From positions 135,668,090 through 135,732,089 of the forward strand of contig CATIUR010000002.1 of NCBI GenBank assembly GCA_949592205.1: a stretch of DNA of 64,000 bases. Reading direction: 5' to 3'. The notes under the pieces are model-generated. The model did not search any database and was not told the origin of the DNA. It saw nothing but the letters and a program-made list of their open reading frames with translations. Numbering within the stretch: the stretch's first letter is position 1; every line of letters begins with the position of its first letter. Both the position numbers and the translations under genes were made by a program. Positions 22,764 through 33,740 of this stretch are shown here, one piece after another. Source of the stretch: Helichrysum umbraculigerum. Lineage: Eukaryota > Streptophyta > Magnoliopsida > Asterales > Asteraceae.

Positions 22764-25700
22764 TTATGACAAATTGATCATTCCAATACTAGTAACCAAG
22801 AATGTGAATCTGCCTACATCAAAAGCTTTTGTAAACAGATCAGCAAATTGATTATCAGTATGAACTTTCAAAATTTGAATAAGTCTTTTCTCATTACAAT
22901 CTCTAATGAAATGATATCTGATTTCAATGTGCTTTGTTTTAGAATGTTTAACTGGGTTATTAATAATACTGATTGCAGAGCTATTATCAATAAAAATAGG
23001 AGTATTAAGAAAGGTAAAACCATAATCTAGCATCTGATTCTGAATCCATAGCACTTGAGCACAGCAACTTGCAGCTGCTACATATTCTGCCTCTGCTGTA
23101 GATGTAGATACAGTGGTTTGTTTCTTGCATTGCCATGAAACCAATCTTTCTCCCAAAAATTGACAACCTCCTGATGTAGATTTCCTGTCCAAATTAGCTC
23201 CTCCATAATCACTATCTGTGTAAGCTATCAGATCAAAAGAATTAAACTTTGGATACCAAAGGCCCAATTTTGATTGACCCTTCAAATATCTAAAAATTCT
23301 TTTGACTGCTAGAAGATGTGATAGCTTTGGATTAGCTTGAAATCTTGCACATAAACACACTGCAAACATGATGTCAGGCCTTGATGAAGTGAGATACATA
23401 AGAGACCCAATCATTGATCTGTAAAGATGTTCATCCACACTCTCCCCCTCAAGATCTGCATGTAATTTCTTGTTTGTCTCAACTGGTGTGCTTGCAACTT
23501 TAGCATCTTTGTACCCAAACCGATCCAGTATATCATTCACATACTTACTTTGATGAATAAAAATTCCTTCTTTCTGTTGCTTTACTTGTAGCCCCAAGAA
23601 AAATGTTAATTCCCCCATGGAGCTCATCTTGAATTTTTCATGCATCAATGATTCAAACTCCTTGCAAAGACTATCCTTTGTTGAACCAAAAATGATATCA
23701 TCTACATAAACTTGAACCAGTAGTATATCATTCTTAATTCTTTTAGTAAACAAAGTTTTATCTATTGCACCCATTTTGAATCCATTCTGCAACAGATAAT
23801 CTGAAAAAGTATCATACCAGGCTCTAGGTGCTTGATGTAAGCCATAAAGAGCTTTATCCAGTTTGAAAACTTTATCAGGAAATTTAGAATCTTCAAACCC
23901 TGGTGGTTGACATACATAGACCTCTTCCTGTATAGTGCCATACAGAAAAGCACTCTTAACATCCATCTGATACACAATGAATCCCTTGAATGAAGCATAA
24001 GCCAAAAACAATCTAATTGCCTCTATCCTTGCAACAGGTGCAAAAACCTCATCATAATCAATCCCCTCTTCTTGTGAATACCCATGTGCAACCAATCTAG
24101 CCTTGTTTTTGATCACTATACCTCTTTCATCCTTCTTGTTCTTGAAAATCCATTTAGTACCAATTGCCCTCTTCTCTTTAGGCAAATCAACCAATGTCCA
24201 AACTTCTTGAATCTTAAACTGAAGCAACTCCTCTTGCATAGCTTCAATCCAACTAGGATCTCTCAAAGCTTCAGTAACCTTCTTTGGTTCTGTTTGAGAC
24301 AGAAAACAGGCAAACAAAGAAGTATTTACAGCTTCTGTATCAAGATTTACTTCTTCCTCATTTGCTGAAGCTTCAAACACCTGACTTTGATTTCTTGTTT
24401 TAACAGCTGATTCAATATCTCCTATTACATTCTCAAGTGGATGATCTTTATGAGTAATGTATTTAGATGCTGCTGTTTCTTGAATACTCTCCTCTAAGTT
24501 GGTAAAATTTCCTTCTTGACCAGACTCACTACTTGACACTTCTCTTGCAATTCTCTTTGACAAAGGAGTAGAACTCATCAAATGTAGATAATTCAAATGT
24601 TCCTGCTCTGTGTCAAGATGCTTTGTAGGTGTCTGATCAACATTCACACCTGCCTTTGTATTCTTCTGTACTGGACTCACATCACTGTCTTCTGTACTGT
24701 CTTCAATAACAGGTCTATCAGAATCATCAACATGAGAAAATGATGTTTCATCTGATTTTCCTGTTTCCACATCCTGTGATGTCGTTGGTTGATCAGTATC
24801 AAACACTTCTGGAGGATCAGGAGACCAAATTGGAAATAATATATATTCCAATGAATCATTCTTCTTTCCAACTGATATTCCTGATTTTGCTCTACCTTCT
24901 TCATCACCTGTTCCTGCATTTGTACCTGCACTTGTACCTGCACTAGTACCTGCACTAGTATCCACATTTGTATATCTAAAAGCAGTATTAAGTGCATCAA
25001 TATCAAACAGTGATTCAGGACCTTTTCCCTCAGGATTAACAGTGTTTTCATTAAAAGTAATGTGCACTGTTTCTTCTATGATTCTGGTCCTTTGATTGAA
25101 TACCCTATAAGATTTACTTTGAATAGAATAACCAACAAATATCCCCTCATCAGCCTTACTCTGAAACTTACCTAAGTGATCTTTGGTATTTAAGATTGTA
25201 CAAGGACACCCAAAAGATTTTAAGAAACTAACCAAAGGCTTTCTCTTAAACAACAGTTCATATGATGTCTTGTTATGAGGCTTAACAACTAATACTCTAT
25301 TCTGAACATAACAAGCTGTGCTAACTGCCTCTGCCCAAAAAGACATAGGTAGCTTTGCATCAGATAGCATGGTTCTAGCAGCCTCAATCAGTGTCCTATT
25401 CCTCCTTTCAGCTACTCCATTTTGTTGAGGAGTTCTAGGTGCACTAAATTCTCTCTTAATACCTTTAACTTCACAGAATTTATCCATCTCATGATTTTTA
25501 AATTCTGTTCCATTATCACTTCTGATGATCTTTACTCTTTTATCCAATTGATTCTCCATCTTAGTTATAAATGATCTAAGTATTTCACCTGTCTCATCCT
25601 TTGTCCTAAGAAAGAAAACCCATGTAAATCTAGAATAATCATCAATAATCACAAGACAGTAAGACTTTTTCCCCATACTACTTATACTTGTTGGTCCAAA

Positions 25701-26024
25701 TAAGTCCATATGCAATAAGTGTAAGGGTGTGCTATTTGTGTTCACAGATTTGGACTTAAATGAGGATTTGTGTTGCTTTCCCTTTTGACAAGAAACACAA
25801 TGATCATCACATGAATAGACCTTTTCAGGCAAACCTCTAACAAGCTTGTTTTTGACAAGTTTATTAATGGTTTTGAAATTCATGTGACACATCCTCCTAT
25901 GCCACAGTTCAGATTCATTCACACTTGCTTTAGAAATAAGACAGTTTAAATCAGGTTGAGGTGTCATATTTACTAAGTCACACTTGTATACATTATCTTG
26001 TCTTGGAATTCTCATCAAAATCAT
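22764..26024 (-). CDS. Copia integrase, RT and RNase H
   Basis: The 1086-residue frame begins inside the pol polyprotein. A zinc-binding HHCC domain lies at about residues 42-80 (HRRMCHMNF through CVSCQKG). The integrase catalytic aspartates are in HMDLFGP and RSDNGTEF, and the glutamate is in GVAERRNRT. RT follows with QMDVKSAFL and the YVDDIIFGS catalytic box near residue 771. RNase H carries TDSDYGG and TAEAEYVAAA near residue 974. All key residues I can check are present and there is no internal stop. It is preceded in the same frame by TAA at 26028-26030, so it could only be translated as part of a polyprotein if that stop were bypassed. The N-terminal Met is not a natural start. Confidence 0.93.
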   Translation of the reverse strand: MILMRIPRQDNVYKCDLVNMTPQPDLNCLISKASVNESELWHRRMCHMNFKTINKLVKNKLVRGLPEKVYSCDDHCVSCQKGKQHKSSFKSKSVNTNSTPLHLLHMDLFGPTSISSMGKKSYCLVIIDDYSRFTWVFFLRTKDETGEILRSFITKMENQLDKRVKIIRSDNGTEFKNHEMDKFCEVKGIKREFSAPRTPQQNGVAERRNRTLIEAARTMLSDAKLPMSFWAEAVSTACYVQNRVLVVKPHNKTSYELLFKRKPLVSFLKSFGCPCTILNTKDHLGKFQSKADEGIFVGYSIQSKSYRVFNQRTRIIEETVHITFNENTVNPEGKGPESLFDIDALNTAFRYTNVDTSAGTSAGTSAGTNAGTGDEEGRAKSGISVGKKNDSLEYILFPIWSPDPPEVFDTDQPTTSQDVETGKSDETSFSHVDDSDRPVIEDSTEDSDVSPVQKNTKAGVNVDQTPTKHLDTEQEHLNYLHLMSSTPLSKRIAREVSSSESGQEGNFTNLEESIQETAASKYITHKDHPLENVIGDIESAVKTRNQSQVFEASANEEEVNLDTEAVNTSLFACFLSQTEPKKVTEALRDPSWIEAMQEELLQFKIQEVWTLVDLPKEKRAIGTKWIFKNKKDERGIVIKNKARLVAHGYSQEEGIDYDEVFAPVARIEAIRLFLAYASFKGFIVYQMDVKSAFLYGTIQEEVYVCQPPGFEDSKFPDKVFKLDKALYGLHQAPRAWYDTFSDYLLQNGFKMGAIDKTLFTKRIKNDILLVQVYVDDIIFGSTKDSLCKEFESLMHEKFKMSSMGELTFFLGLQVKQQKEGIFIHQSKYVNDILDRFGYKDAKVASTPVETNKKLHADLEGESVDEHLYRSMIGSLMYLTSSRPDIMFAVCLCARFQANPKLSHLLAVKRIFRYLKGQSKLGLWYPKFNSFDLIAYTDSDYGGANLDRKSTSGGCQFLGERLVSWQCKKQTTVSTSTAEAEYVAAASCCAQVLWIQNQMLDYGFTFLNTPIFIDNSSAISIINNPVKHSKTKHIEIRYHFIRDCNEKRLIQILKVHTDNQFADLFTKAFDVGRFTFLVTSIGMINLS

Positions 26025-26027
26025 GTT

Positions 26028-26342
26028 TTATGGTATTTTGAATTCTTTGGACAAGATAAGGCATTCAGTGTCAGTAAAAAGAACTGGGTTCTTTTTATCT
26101 GTGATTTGACTCACACTTAGTAAATTATACCTCAGTTGTTCCACAAAATAAACATTATCAAAACTTAGCTTTTCACTCTGAACTGTTCCTTTCCCTGTGA
26201 TCCTTCCTCCTTTTGGATTGCTTCCAAAAGCTACATATCCTCCATCAAAAGATTTAAAGTCCTGCAGCTTTTCTTTGTCTCCAGTCATGTGCCGTGAGCA
26301 TCCACTATCAATATGCCATAAGCTCTTAGGCTTGCCCTGCAC
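26028..26342 (-). pseudogene. Copia protease segment
   Basis: It contains the aspartic protease motif in WHIDSGCSRHMTGDKEKL, followed by FDNVYFVEQLRYNLLSVSQ, both standard for copia pol. It shares its frame with integrase-RT but is cut off from it by TAA at 26028-26030, and lies in a different frame from gag. The T8 run and stop between gag and this segment (26345-26375) could reflect damage, a frameshift site, or an acceptor-like site (pyrimidine tract then GTGCAG). Confidence 0.85.
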
Positions 26343-26361
26343 AAATAGTCAAAAAAAAGAA

Positions 26362-29091
26362 TTAGTTTCTCTTGGGAACCCAAACCAATTTGGCTTTGGG
26401 TTTCCCATGTGCATTCACATAATCAACTTTCTTAAAGATTATTGATTGTGAAGCACTGTTGGTATTTGGATCTGTTAATTTATCAGACTTAATAGGTGTC
26501 CAAATCCAACTAATTTTAGACTTAACAGTGTTCTTTGGCTTAACAGTTTTAACTGTTTTACCAATTGAAAATTCAGTGTTAATTTTGTTAACACTGTTTT
26601 TGAAATCAGTTACCACTGTTTTAGTCTTTGAGCTTTTGGCTAATTTTGTTATTACTGCTGCAGTAGTTTTACCTGTAACAGTGTTTAACATGGTAGCCTT
26701 TGAGTTTATCTTCTGAACTCTGGCAGTATGATCAACTTTTGATTGAAAATTTTGTTTGTTAATCATATTAGCTTTTGTCCATGACTGTTTTCTAATCCTT
26801 TGAACATTCTCAGGATTATGATAGCAGTCATATTGAAGATGACCCATTTTTCCACATATAAAGCAAGACATTTCTTTAATCACAGTAACATTATTACCCA
26901 GTTTTTGTGAAATCATTTGATTCCAATTTCTTTGATTACCTCTGGGTTTTTTATTTTGAAAACCCTGTGAAGAAGAAGCACTTGCTTTACATTTACAATT
27001 CACACAGTTATTCACAACAGATTCAACAACAGGTTTAGTAACTGAGTTAACTGTATTACTAACATATCCTAACCCATGTTTAGATTTGTTAGTATTCAAG
27101 CTCACCTTCTCTAAGTCCAGTTTAACCTTCTCCTTAAACATTTTCTTACCCTCTTCTAGTTTATCAGTTTTAAGATTAACAACTAGATCAGTAATTACTC
27201 TCTTCACATCCTCACATGTTGACTCAGACTTAGATGATTCAGATTTCACACTCTTCTCACTATCAGATGTCCTATCACTCTGATCATCTTCTTCAGTCCA
27301 GTCACTTACTTCACCTTCTACAAACAGATCATCATCAGATAAACTTTTAATTGGATCAGCCTTTTTAACCTCATCTACCATTTCTCTTTTAAGTGAATTG
27401 ATATCAATTTCACTTTTGGGAGGAAAGTAGGTGTGATTATAAGGTGGAGGTACATTATTGTATCCTAATCCAGTCTTAAGTTTATCATGAATCTGTGAAT
27501 TAATAAGTTTATTTACACTCTTTGAAGCATGTTCTAATTTACTTACATCAAGCCTTATACTATCTCTTTCACATGTGACCTCAGTAAGTTTCTTAGATAA
27601 CAACTCAACTTTATCTTTGAAAGTGTCTCTCTCCCACCTAGCATATTCAATGTCATACTTAAACTGTGTTGCATTGACTTCATATGCCTTTATTTGATTT
27701 TCCAGATTTTCAATGACTGCTATGGTGTGTTTACTTTTGATTTCCCATTGTTTTAGTTCCTCACACACTTTTATATTATGATCTCTGTAGTGTTTAACAG
27801 TTTGTTTACAAACAGCAGAACATAATTTATTTTGTACCTCAGTAGGAACTTCTGACTTTTTGTCAGATTCTGCAATGGCCATGAGACATTGATTCTTCAC
27901 AACATGCTCTTCTTGATCACTCCAATCCCATCCACAGCCATCCATAGACACCAAAGCATTTGCTGAAGCCCCCTGAATTGGAATGTTTCTTGTCTGTGTT
28001 CCAGTGCTTCCAGATCTCTGACCATTACCATTCTGCTCTTGCCTAGGGTTTCTGCATTCTCTGGCAAAGTGTCCCATCTTGTGACAGTTGAAACACTCAA
28101 TCTTGCTCTTATCAAACCAATTTGCATCATTCCTCTTGTATGCAAAGTTATTTCTACCAGTCCTCTGCATGAACCTTTTTGCTCTCTGAGTAATCAATGC
28201 AATTTGCCACTTGATGTCCATCTCCTCTAGATCATCACCATCAAATTGTTCCAGATCTTCATTAGTAAGTGAAGAATTCACATTACTTGCAAAGAAAGAT
28301 TCTAATATTTGATCATTAGAACTATTTGATGATGATCCTGCTCCCCCTGAAACATGAGTAGAACCCATTTGACTTGATTCTGCTTTTGTTCCAGCCATAG
28401 ACATAAAAGCAGCATTATGAATGTATCCAGTTGTTTGCTTCTTACTTTCCACCTCAGACTCAAAGTTCCTCAGATCATTGTATATATCTTCCAGTTCCTT
28501 AACTTCAATGTCTGAACTCTGCCTCAATCCAACAGTATAGATTGTCCATTCATCACCTAATGATCTCAAGAACTTTCTGTTAAGATCTTCTTTGTCAATA
28601 TTAACCTTGTGATTTTCCAATTCTCCAACTAATTTAGTAAACCTATCAAAGGTTTGAGTTAGAGTTTCAGATTTCACATGGCTAAAATTTTCAAATTGTT
28701 GTTTTAACAGAGATCTTTTATTCTTTTTGGTGTTATCATTACCACCAAACCTCTTCTCAATTGCCTCCATCAGTACCTTGGGATCTTCACAATTATCAAA
28801 TCTGCTCTGATGCTCATTCAGAATGGAAAGCAACAGAGTACTAAGTGCTTTGTACTCAGTAGATCTGATTTTCCTCTCTGCTTCAGATGTTGGTGGTGCT
28901 CTTGGTTGCTTTACTCCATCTCCATCAAGCGTTACTGGTATACCATTAACAACAACTTCCCACATCTGATAATCCGTGAGAAGCATATATTGCCTGATTC
29001 TGACCTTCCATAGGTCAAACTCATCTGGTTTAAGCATTGGTATCTTCGTTGCTTGAATTCCTTCATTGCCTTCAGACGCCATTAAAATCAA
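26362..29091 (-). CDS. Copia gag
   Basis: A 909-residue open frame; the natural start is probably the second Met at 29080-29082 (MASEGNEG). Residues 15-230 have the gag polyprotein fold typical of plant copia (PDEFDLWKVRIRQYML, then the FxxFxxL-type segments around LTQTFDRFTKLVGELEN). A CCHC zinc knuckle, CFNCHKMGHFAREC, is at about 332-345, and a second, CFICGKMGHLQYDC, at about 741-755. A coiled-coil-like region lies between them. Length and two knuckles fit Sirevirus gag. The frame is intact. Confidence 0.92.
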   Translation of the reverse strand: MILMASEGNEGIQATKIPMLKPDEFDLWKVRIRQYMLLTDYQMWEVVVNGIPVTLDGDGVKQPRAPPTSEAERKIRSTEYKALSTLLLSILNEHQSRFDNCEDPKVLMEAIEKRFGGNDNTKKNKRSLLKQQFENFSHVKSETLTQTFDRFTKLVGELENHKVNIDKEDLNRKFLRSLGDEWTIYTVGLRQSSDIEVKELEDIYNDLRNFESEVESKKQTTGYIHNAAFMSMAGTKAESSQMGSTHVSGGAGSSSNSSNDQILESFFASNVNSSLTNEDLEQFDGDDLEEMDIKWQIALITQRAKRFMQRTGRNNFAYKRNDANWFDKSKIECFNCHKMGHFARECRNPRQEQNGNGQRSGSTGTQTRNIPIQGASANALVSMDGCGWDWSDQEEHVVKNQCLMAIAESDKKSEVPTEVQNKLCSAVCKQTVKHYRDHNIKVCEELKQWEIKSKHTIAVIENLENQIKAYEVNATQFKYDIEYARWERDTFKDKVELLSKKLTEVTCERDSIRLDVSKLEHASKSVNKLINSQIHDKLKTGLGYNNVPPPYNHTYFPPKSEIDINSLKREMVDEVKKADPIKSLSDDDLFVEGEVSDWTEEDDQSDRTSDSEKSVKSESSKSESTCEDVKRVITDLVVNLKTDKLEEGKKMFKEKVKLDLEKVSLNTNKSKHGLGYVSNTVNSVTKPVVESVVNNCVNCKCKASASSSQGFQNKKPRGNQRNWNQMISQKLGNNVTVIKEMSCFICGKMGHLQYDCYHNPENVQRIRKQSWTKANMINKQNFQSKVDHTARVQKINSKATMLNTVTGKTTAAVITKLAKSSKTKTVVTDFKNSVNKINTEFSIGKTVKTVKPKNTVKSKISWIWTPIKSDKLTDPNTNSASQSIIFKKVDYVNAHGKPKAKLVWVPKRN

Positions 29092-29162
29092 AACTTAATA
29101 TCTGAACTAAACTCAAATACTAATACTAATAATCCCAGATCTTCCTGTCTTCAAAGCTTCAC

Positions 29163-29176
29163 AAGCTTTGATACCA
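29163..29176 (-). other. Primer-binding site of the copia element
   Basis: On the minus strand TGGTATCAAAGC follows the 5' LTR after 3 bases and matches the initiator-Met tRNA primer site. Element E has the same variant. Confidence 0.88.
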
Positions 29177-29179
29177 CTT

Positions 29180-29868
29180 TGTTAGTCCCTGTTTAACTTA
29201 ATAAACAATCTTACTTAATAAGCCTTGAATATATTATTGAGAAGTTGCGGAATCACACTCAATAATATTAAGAAGATCAATGAATATTATTTAAATTAAT
29301 GAACACAATAATATACTGAAAGCTTCAATCTTATTAATGATATAAGACGAATACACTTGATGTATTAGGGTTACAGAAAACCTTGAAGCTGCGCAAAAAT
29401 CATTAACCTATCTAGGTCTAAAGGATCTCTATTTATATCATATAGAGTCCTATACAATCTCCTACAAATATGGAATACAATAACTTCCATAACCGACTCA
29501 TACTTATCACAAAATCATAAACAGTTTTAACTACCATTCTGATGTAAACAGTTGTAACTGTTACACATTCAGTTGTAACTGCTTCAATTGTAATATACTA
29601 CTAAGTACAAATAAACAATCAGTGTTAACTGTTTCATATATAACTAACAGTTACTAATACATAAGCAGTTTTAACTACTTACAGACACATAACTATCAGT
29701 TGTAATCTATCTTCAATCAGTTGTAACACTTGTCTTCTCATCAGTTTTCTTCTATCAGTTGTAACTTCATAAAGACAGTTTTAACCTTCAAAGAAACAGT
29801 TTTAATCACTTATACTCTGTCTTCTCATCAGAACTTCAACTCAGACCTGAAACAGTTTTGACCCAACA
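29180..29868 (-). repeat. Copia 5' LTR (minus strand)
   Basis: 689 bp with no difference I could find from 18009-18697. In sense orientation the CAGTT-type repeat words (29522-29868) precede the TATAAATA box at 29430-29437, placing them in U3. Confidence 0.95.
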
Positions 29869-29873
29869 CAGTT

Positions 29874-30220
29874 TTCTAGGTCACGCCGGATTCTACCGTC
29901 GCTTTATTAAGGATTTCTCCAAGATTTCTCGACCTATGACACACCTTCTCGAGAAGGACACTCCGTTTGTCTTTTCAGATGACTGCCTAAAAGCTTTCAA
30001 CATTCTGAAGGATCAGCTCACGCATGCACCAATCATGGTTGCTCCTGACTGGAATCTTCCATTTGAAATCATGTGCGACGCCAGTGACTTTGCTGTTGGA
30101 GCTGTCTTAGGGCAAAGGAAGGACAAGCATTTTCAACCAATATAATTCGCAAGCAAGACACTCACCGACGCTCAAGAGAATTACACTACTACCGAAAAAG
30201 AGCTGCTTGCGGTAGTATTT
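29874..30220 (+). pseudogene. Gypsy-A RT end and RNase H, middle fragment
   Basis: This continues the Gypsy-A pol after the copia insertion: GHAGFYRRFIKDFSKI, then the RNase H start FEIMCDASDFAVGAVLGQ. An in-frame TAA at 30143-30145 breaks it after HFQPI; the frame continues through SKTLTDAQENYTTTEKELLAVVF until Gypsy-B interrupts at 30220. The next part is at 43056. Confidence 0.9.
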
Positions 30221-30360
30221 TGTGACACTCCTCCAAATTAGGTATAAAATTATACTTAATTACATGAATTTCTTACGCTAATTCCCTGCATTTGTTTTAA
30301 ACTAAACCAATGATGTGATATGAGTCTAGCGAGCCCAAAACAATAATACAAAAAGTATTA
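30221..30360 (+). repeat. Gypsy-B 5' LTR, truncated
   Basis: These 140 bases match 39852-39991 with about one change and stop where the inserted LTR begins (TGTAACACCCC at 30361). Confidence 0.92.
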
Positions 30361-33300
30361 TGTAACACCCCCAAATTTAACAGTTTGCGGAAGCGACGTT
30401 TTTGGGTGTTACTAATCAATAATCACAAGCACAAAGGATACAGTGAACGACTCTAAATGAGACGTTCGAAAAGTTATTACATTAATACATAAATAGTTTC
30501 AAAATACAAGCTCGAGTTCAAGTGAAATTCCTAGAGATTCTAATACATAACAACTAGTACAAGAGTAATGTAATAAAATCTCCAAGCTTGTAATTGCATG
30601 CGACTCGAGCTAAGTAAGCTTATCCTGCTGGGCATCCTTACTGATGCTGTGTACCTGAGAAGCATTACTAAAACGGTCAACCAAAAGGTTGGTGAATCTC
30701 ACAGGTTTGTAAGTAAGTAAACAGTTTGAACACACAAGTAGTATTTGTAAATCATAGCCAGCCAGTAAGTAATGATCACAGGTTATGCCCATCAATTACT
30801 TAAGTTTTAATAAGTGGGTGGTTGTAGGATATACAACCGTTTGATACAATCGCCATGAGCCCCCATAGTTGATGCTTAACGTACAGTAAATATCGGTACC
30901 CCCTCATGAATGTAATCCAAAACATTCATACGGAACGAGTAAGAAACGCCCGTTTCTACAGGAACGGTTCGTGGTAGTGCTTGCTACCCCGGGCGGGGAT
31001 TGTCAGTCCCATATGGATCCATATACTAAAACTCGCGCTTATCACATAACTAACAACTATGGTTCAGGAGGATTTCATTGGATTAGTCGTAAACTCATGC
31101 AATTGGCGTATCGTTAATCTCGTACAGTAAGTAAATCATGGCAGCAAGTAAGTTTTGTGTATTCATGTAAAACAGTAATGCATCTCACCCCTGAGTATAA
31201 AACAGTAAAGTAGGGGCTGTAAGACTCACCTGAGTCTGGCAGACAATGCAGTAAGTAAGCAAGTAGTATTCCCGTACTAGCAACCCTTAGCGTCCTAATA
31301 CGCACAAGGTTTAGTAAGTAAATGGAATACTTGTAAAGTATCCATGCTAGTTGTTCCCAAACTAGTTAATGTCCATTAGTTTGTTTGTACGTTTGTAAAT
31401 CGTTTGTAGTTTGTATAAAGTTTGTACGGTTCGTTTGTTATCGGTGTATAATAATAATTCCATCCATTATTATTATGTATTCGTAGTAGTTATACTTTTG
31501 TAAAGCGTACGTGTATAACTGTTGTTTCGTATCACATTGTATATCGTTTGCGTAAGTTCCAATGGGCTTTGTCCCCAAAGGGTACGAGTGAAACCTCGTA
31601 AGTATTTGTATGTAAGTTCGTATCAGTTAACGTGTAATCCAGCACGTAACTAGTGGGTGAACTTGTAAGTTGTATCGATTGTAATCCCGTGTAGTGTACA
31701 AGAGTAAGTTCGACACTTAGTAAAATCTGACTTTTCAAGGTTCTGTTTTATGCGACGTAGCATGCGACGTAGCATGCGACGTAGGGTGCGACGTAGGGAG
31801 GTACGTCGCATGATGCGACCTTCGCAAATCAATGCGACGTAGGTTCGGTCTGCGACGTAAAAGTCTACGTCGCTATGTGCGACGTCCGCAAGTTAATGCG
31901 ACGTAAAAGGCTGCGTCGCTAGTGCGACGTTGAGATTTTTGTGCGACGTAGGCCGCGACGTCGCTAAATGCGACGTTGGCCACAAAATGCGACGTTTTGA
32001 GGTCAAACGATCGAGTCTTGACCCGAGGCTTTTACCTAAGTCATATTATGGCTAATATTCACTTTATCAACTGAGTTTTCGGTTCTAGAGGTCCTCGAGG
32101 TGTCGGTTTTTAGTTAATCTTTTCCAAAGTTTTGACACAAAATATATATGTTTGTAAATTGATTTTTATAGCAAAACGAGGGCGTTTCTGGGCTAAACCT
32201 TCTTCACGAAAGTTGTAGCCGACGAAAAGACGAAGATTTTATGTTTAGAATGTTTTCGCTAGTTTCAAACGTATGATTTTATAAAAATTCGAGAAGTGGA
32301 CTGATCTCAGTTTAGTGGTTTCCTGTTTCAGATTCTTGACTCGGTTCCAACCCTCGATTTAACCCATTTGTAGTCCATTTCAAGCCTAACGAAAAATCAC
32401 ACATATTCTCATATATCTAAAGTTCATTTCTGCATTTTATGGTATTTTCTTATGTCCGTTTACTATTTTAAACAAAAATAAAAGTGAAGTGTGGTCAGAT
32501 TTGGTTCCAAACAGAACTAAGTCCAAAGTTCTAGTATTAGCCGAAGATGGGTGTATTTCTGGGCAAAACGCCCTTCATGAAAGTCGTAGGCGACGAAGAG
32601 ACGAAGATTTCTTATTTAGAAAGTTTTCGTTGATTTTGAACACACGAATTTATAAAAAATCCGGAAGTGGACTGTTTTCAGTGGTGGTTCTCGGTTTAAG
32701 TTTTCGAGTTCCCAAAAACGAGTTTTAACGTATAATTTGGACATTATCTAGCTAGATTATCAACTAGAGAAGTAAATAAAAGTATTTAAAAGAGTTTTAG
32801 AGTTTGGTTAACTTACAAGACTCGGTTTTCAAAACCGAAAAGATAGAAACGTTCGTGCTCGCGTGGTGATCGTTTTTGCTCCAAACCGTGTCACGATCCG
32901 AGGTGATTTAGTGGTGTTATTTGGTGAATGATGGTGGCGGTTTTGGGAGGTTTTTAGAGAGAGAGAGAACTGAGTAGAGAGAGAGAGGAGAGGAGATGGG
33001 AGTGAAATGATAGAGTATGGTGATGGTGGTGTGTGTAAGTGGAGAAGAGAGGTGAGGCTTAATGCCCCTCACCTTTGGGCCGGTTTTGGTGGGGTCCACC
33101 AAGTGTGGATCTCACCAAATGTTGTTCCCTCGTGTTTGCGCTCCGTGCGGTGTTCGTTTCCCCGGTCGTTTAAACGTTTAAAATGATTTTTCACGCGATT
33201 AATATACGTTTTAAAATACGAGTCGTTCCCCGGTATTTTTGTTGGAGTATTTAAATAAAATACTTGATTCTAAGTTATAAAATATAACTTCGTTTAGTTT

Positions 33301-33629
33301 TGTCGGTTAATCGAGTTTTCGTAGAGTTCAGTAACGTTTTAATCAAAACGTACGTTTTCCGTTATATTATAAACATAATATAAAGTAACAATCAAAGTAA
33401 TTAAAAAATTTCACATTATTTAATAATTGTTTTATCAGTGTACGCAAGTTTGTACGATTGTAATTTTATACGATATTTGTACGAATCGTATACACGTATA
33501 TATACATATATTCCATCCATATATATATATATAGTAAGTAATGTATTTAATCCTATTTCATATTAAATACAAGTAATAAACAAGTAATTAGGAAAATTTT
33601 AAATTGGCCCTAATTTCGGGGTTGTTACA
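30361..33629 (-). repeat. 3' LTR of the gag-only element
   Basis: It is bounded by TGTAACACCCCC on the left and GGGGTTGTTACA on the right. It contains the GCGACGT hairpin array at 31751-31997 and a diverged duplication of about 215 bases (near 32130-32345 and 32500-32715). No second copy exists in the window, so identity cannot be compared. Confidence 0.8.
31751..31997 (-). promoter_or_regulatory. GCGACGT repeat and hairpin array
   Basis: About 13 copies of GCGACG(T) occur with three inverted copies (ACGTCGC or CTGCGTCGC), able to form hairpins such as TGCGACGTA with TACGTCGC. The first four copies are spaced exactly 12 bases, and many later spacings are 18-19 bases. Confidence 0.55.
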
Positions 33630-33642
33630 TTCTCCCCTTGTT
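33630..33642 (-). other. Polypurine tract of the gag-only element
   Basis: On the minus strand TAACAAGGGGAGA abuts the LTR, and the preceding bases carry TTTCGGGACGAAATTTTC, the same signature as upstream of the Gypsy-B and Gypsy-C 3' LTRs. Confidence 0.85.
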
Positions 33643-33740
33643 ATGAAAATTTCGTCCCGAAATTTGTTCGAAGTAGTAATCGATAGTAGGGTAGGTCCTA
33701 CAGTGTTTGAAATCAAGTAGTTGTCAGGTGGTAACGTACC

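Larger units (their letters stand above)
18009..29868 (-). mobile_element. Copia element, Sirevirus-like, with accessory ORF
   Basis: Two 689-bp LTRs appear identical by eye and are flanked by CAGTT at 18004-18008 and 29869-29873. On the minus strand the order is LTR, primer site, gag with two zinc knuckles, protease, integrase, RT, RNase H, a 700-base spacer, an accessory ORF, a polypurine tract and LTR. Integrase before RT defines Ty1/copia, and an extra ORF after pol is typical of Sireviruses. Stops in protease-integrase and in the accessory ORF, and a frame change after gag, mean at least part of the coding capacity is damaged despite the young LTRs. Confidence 0.95.
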
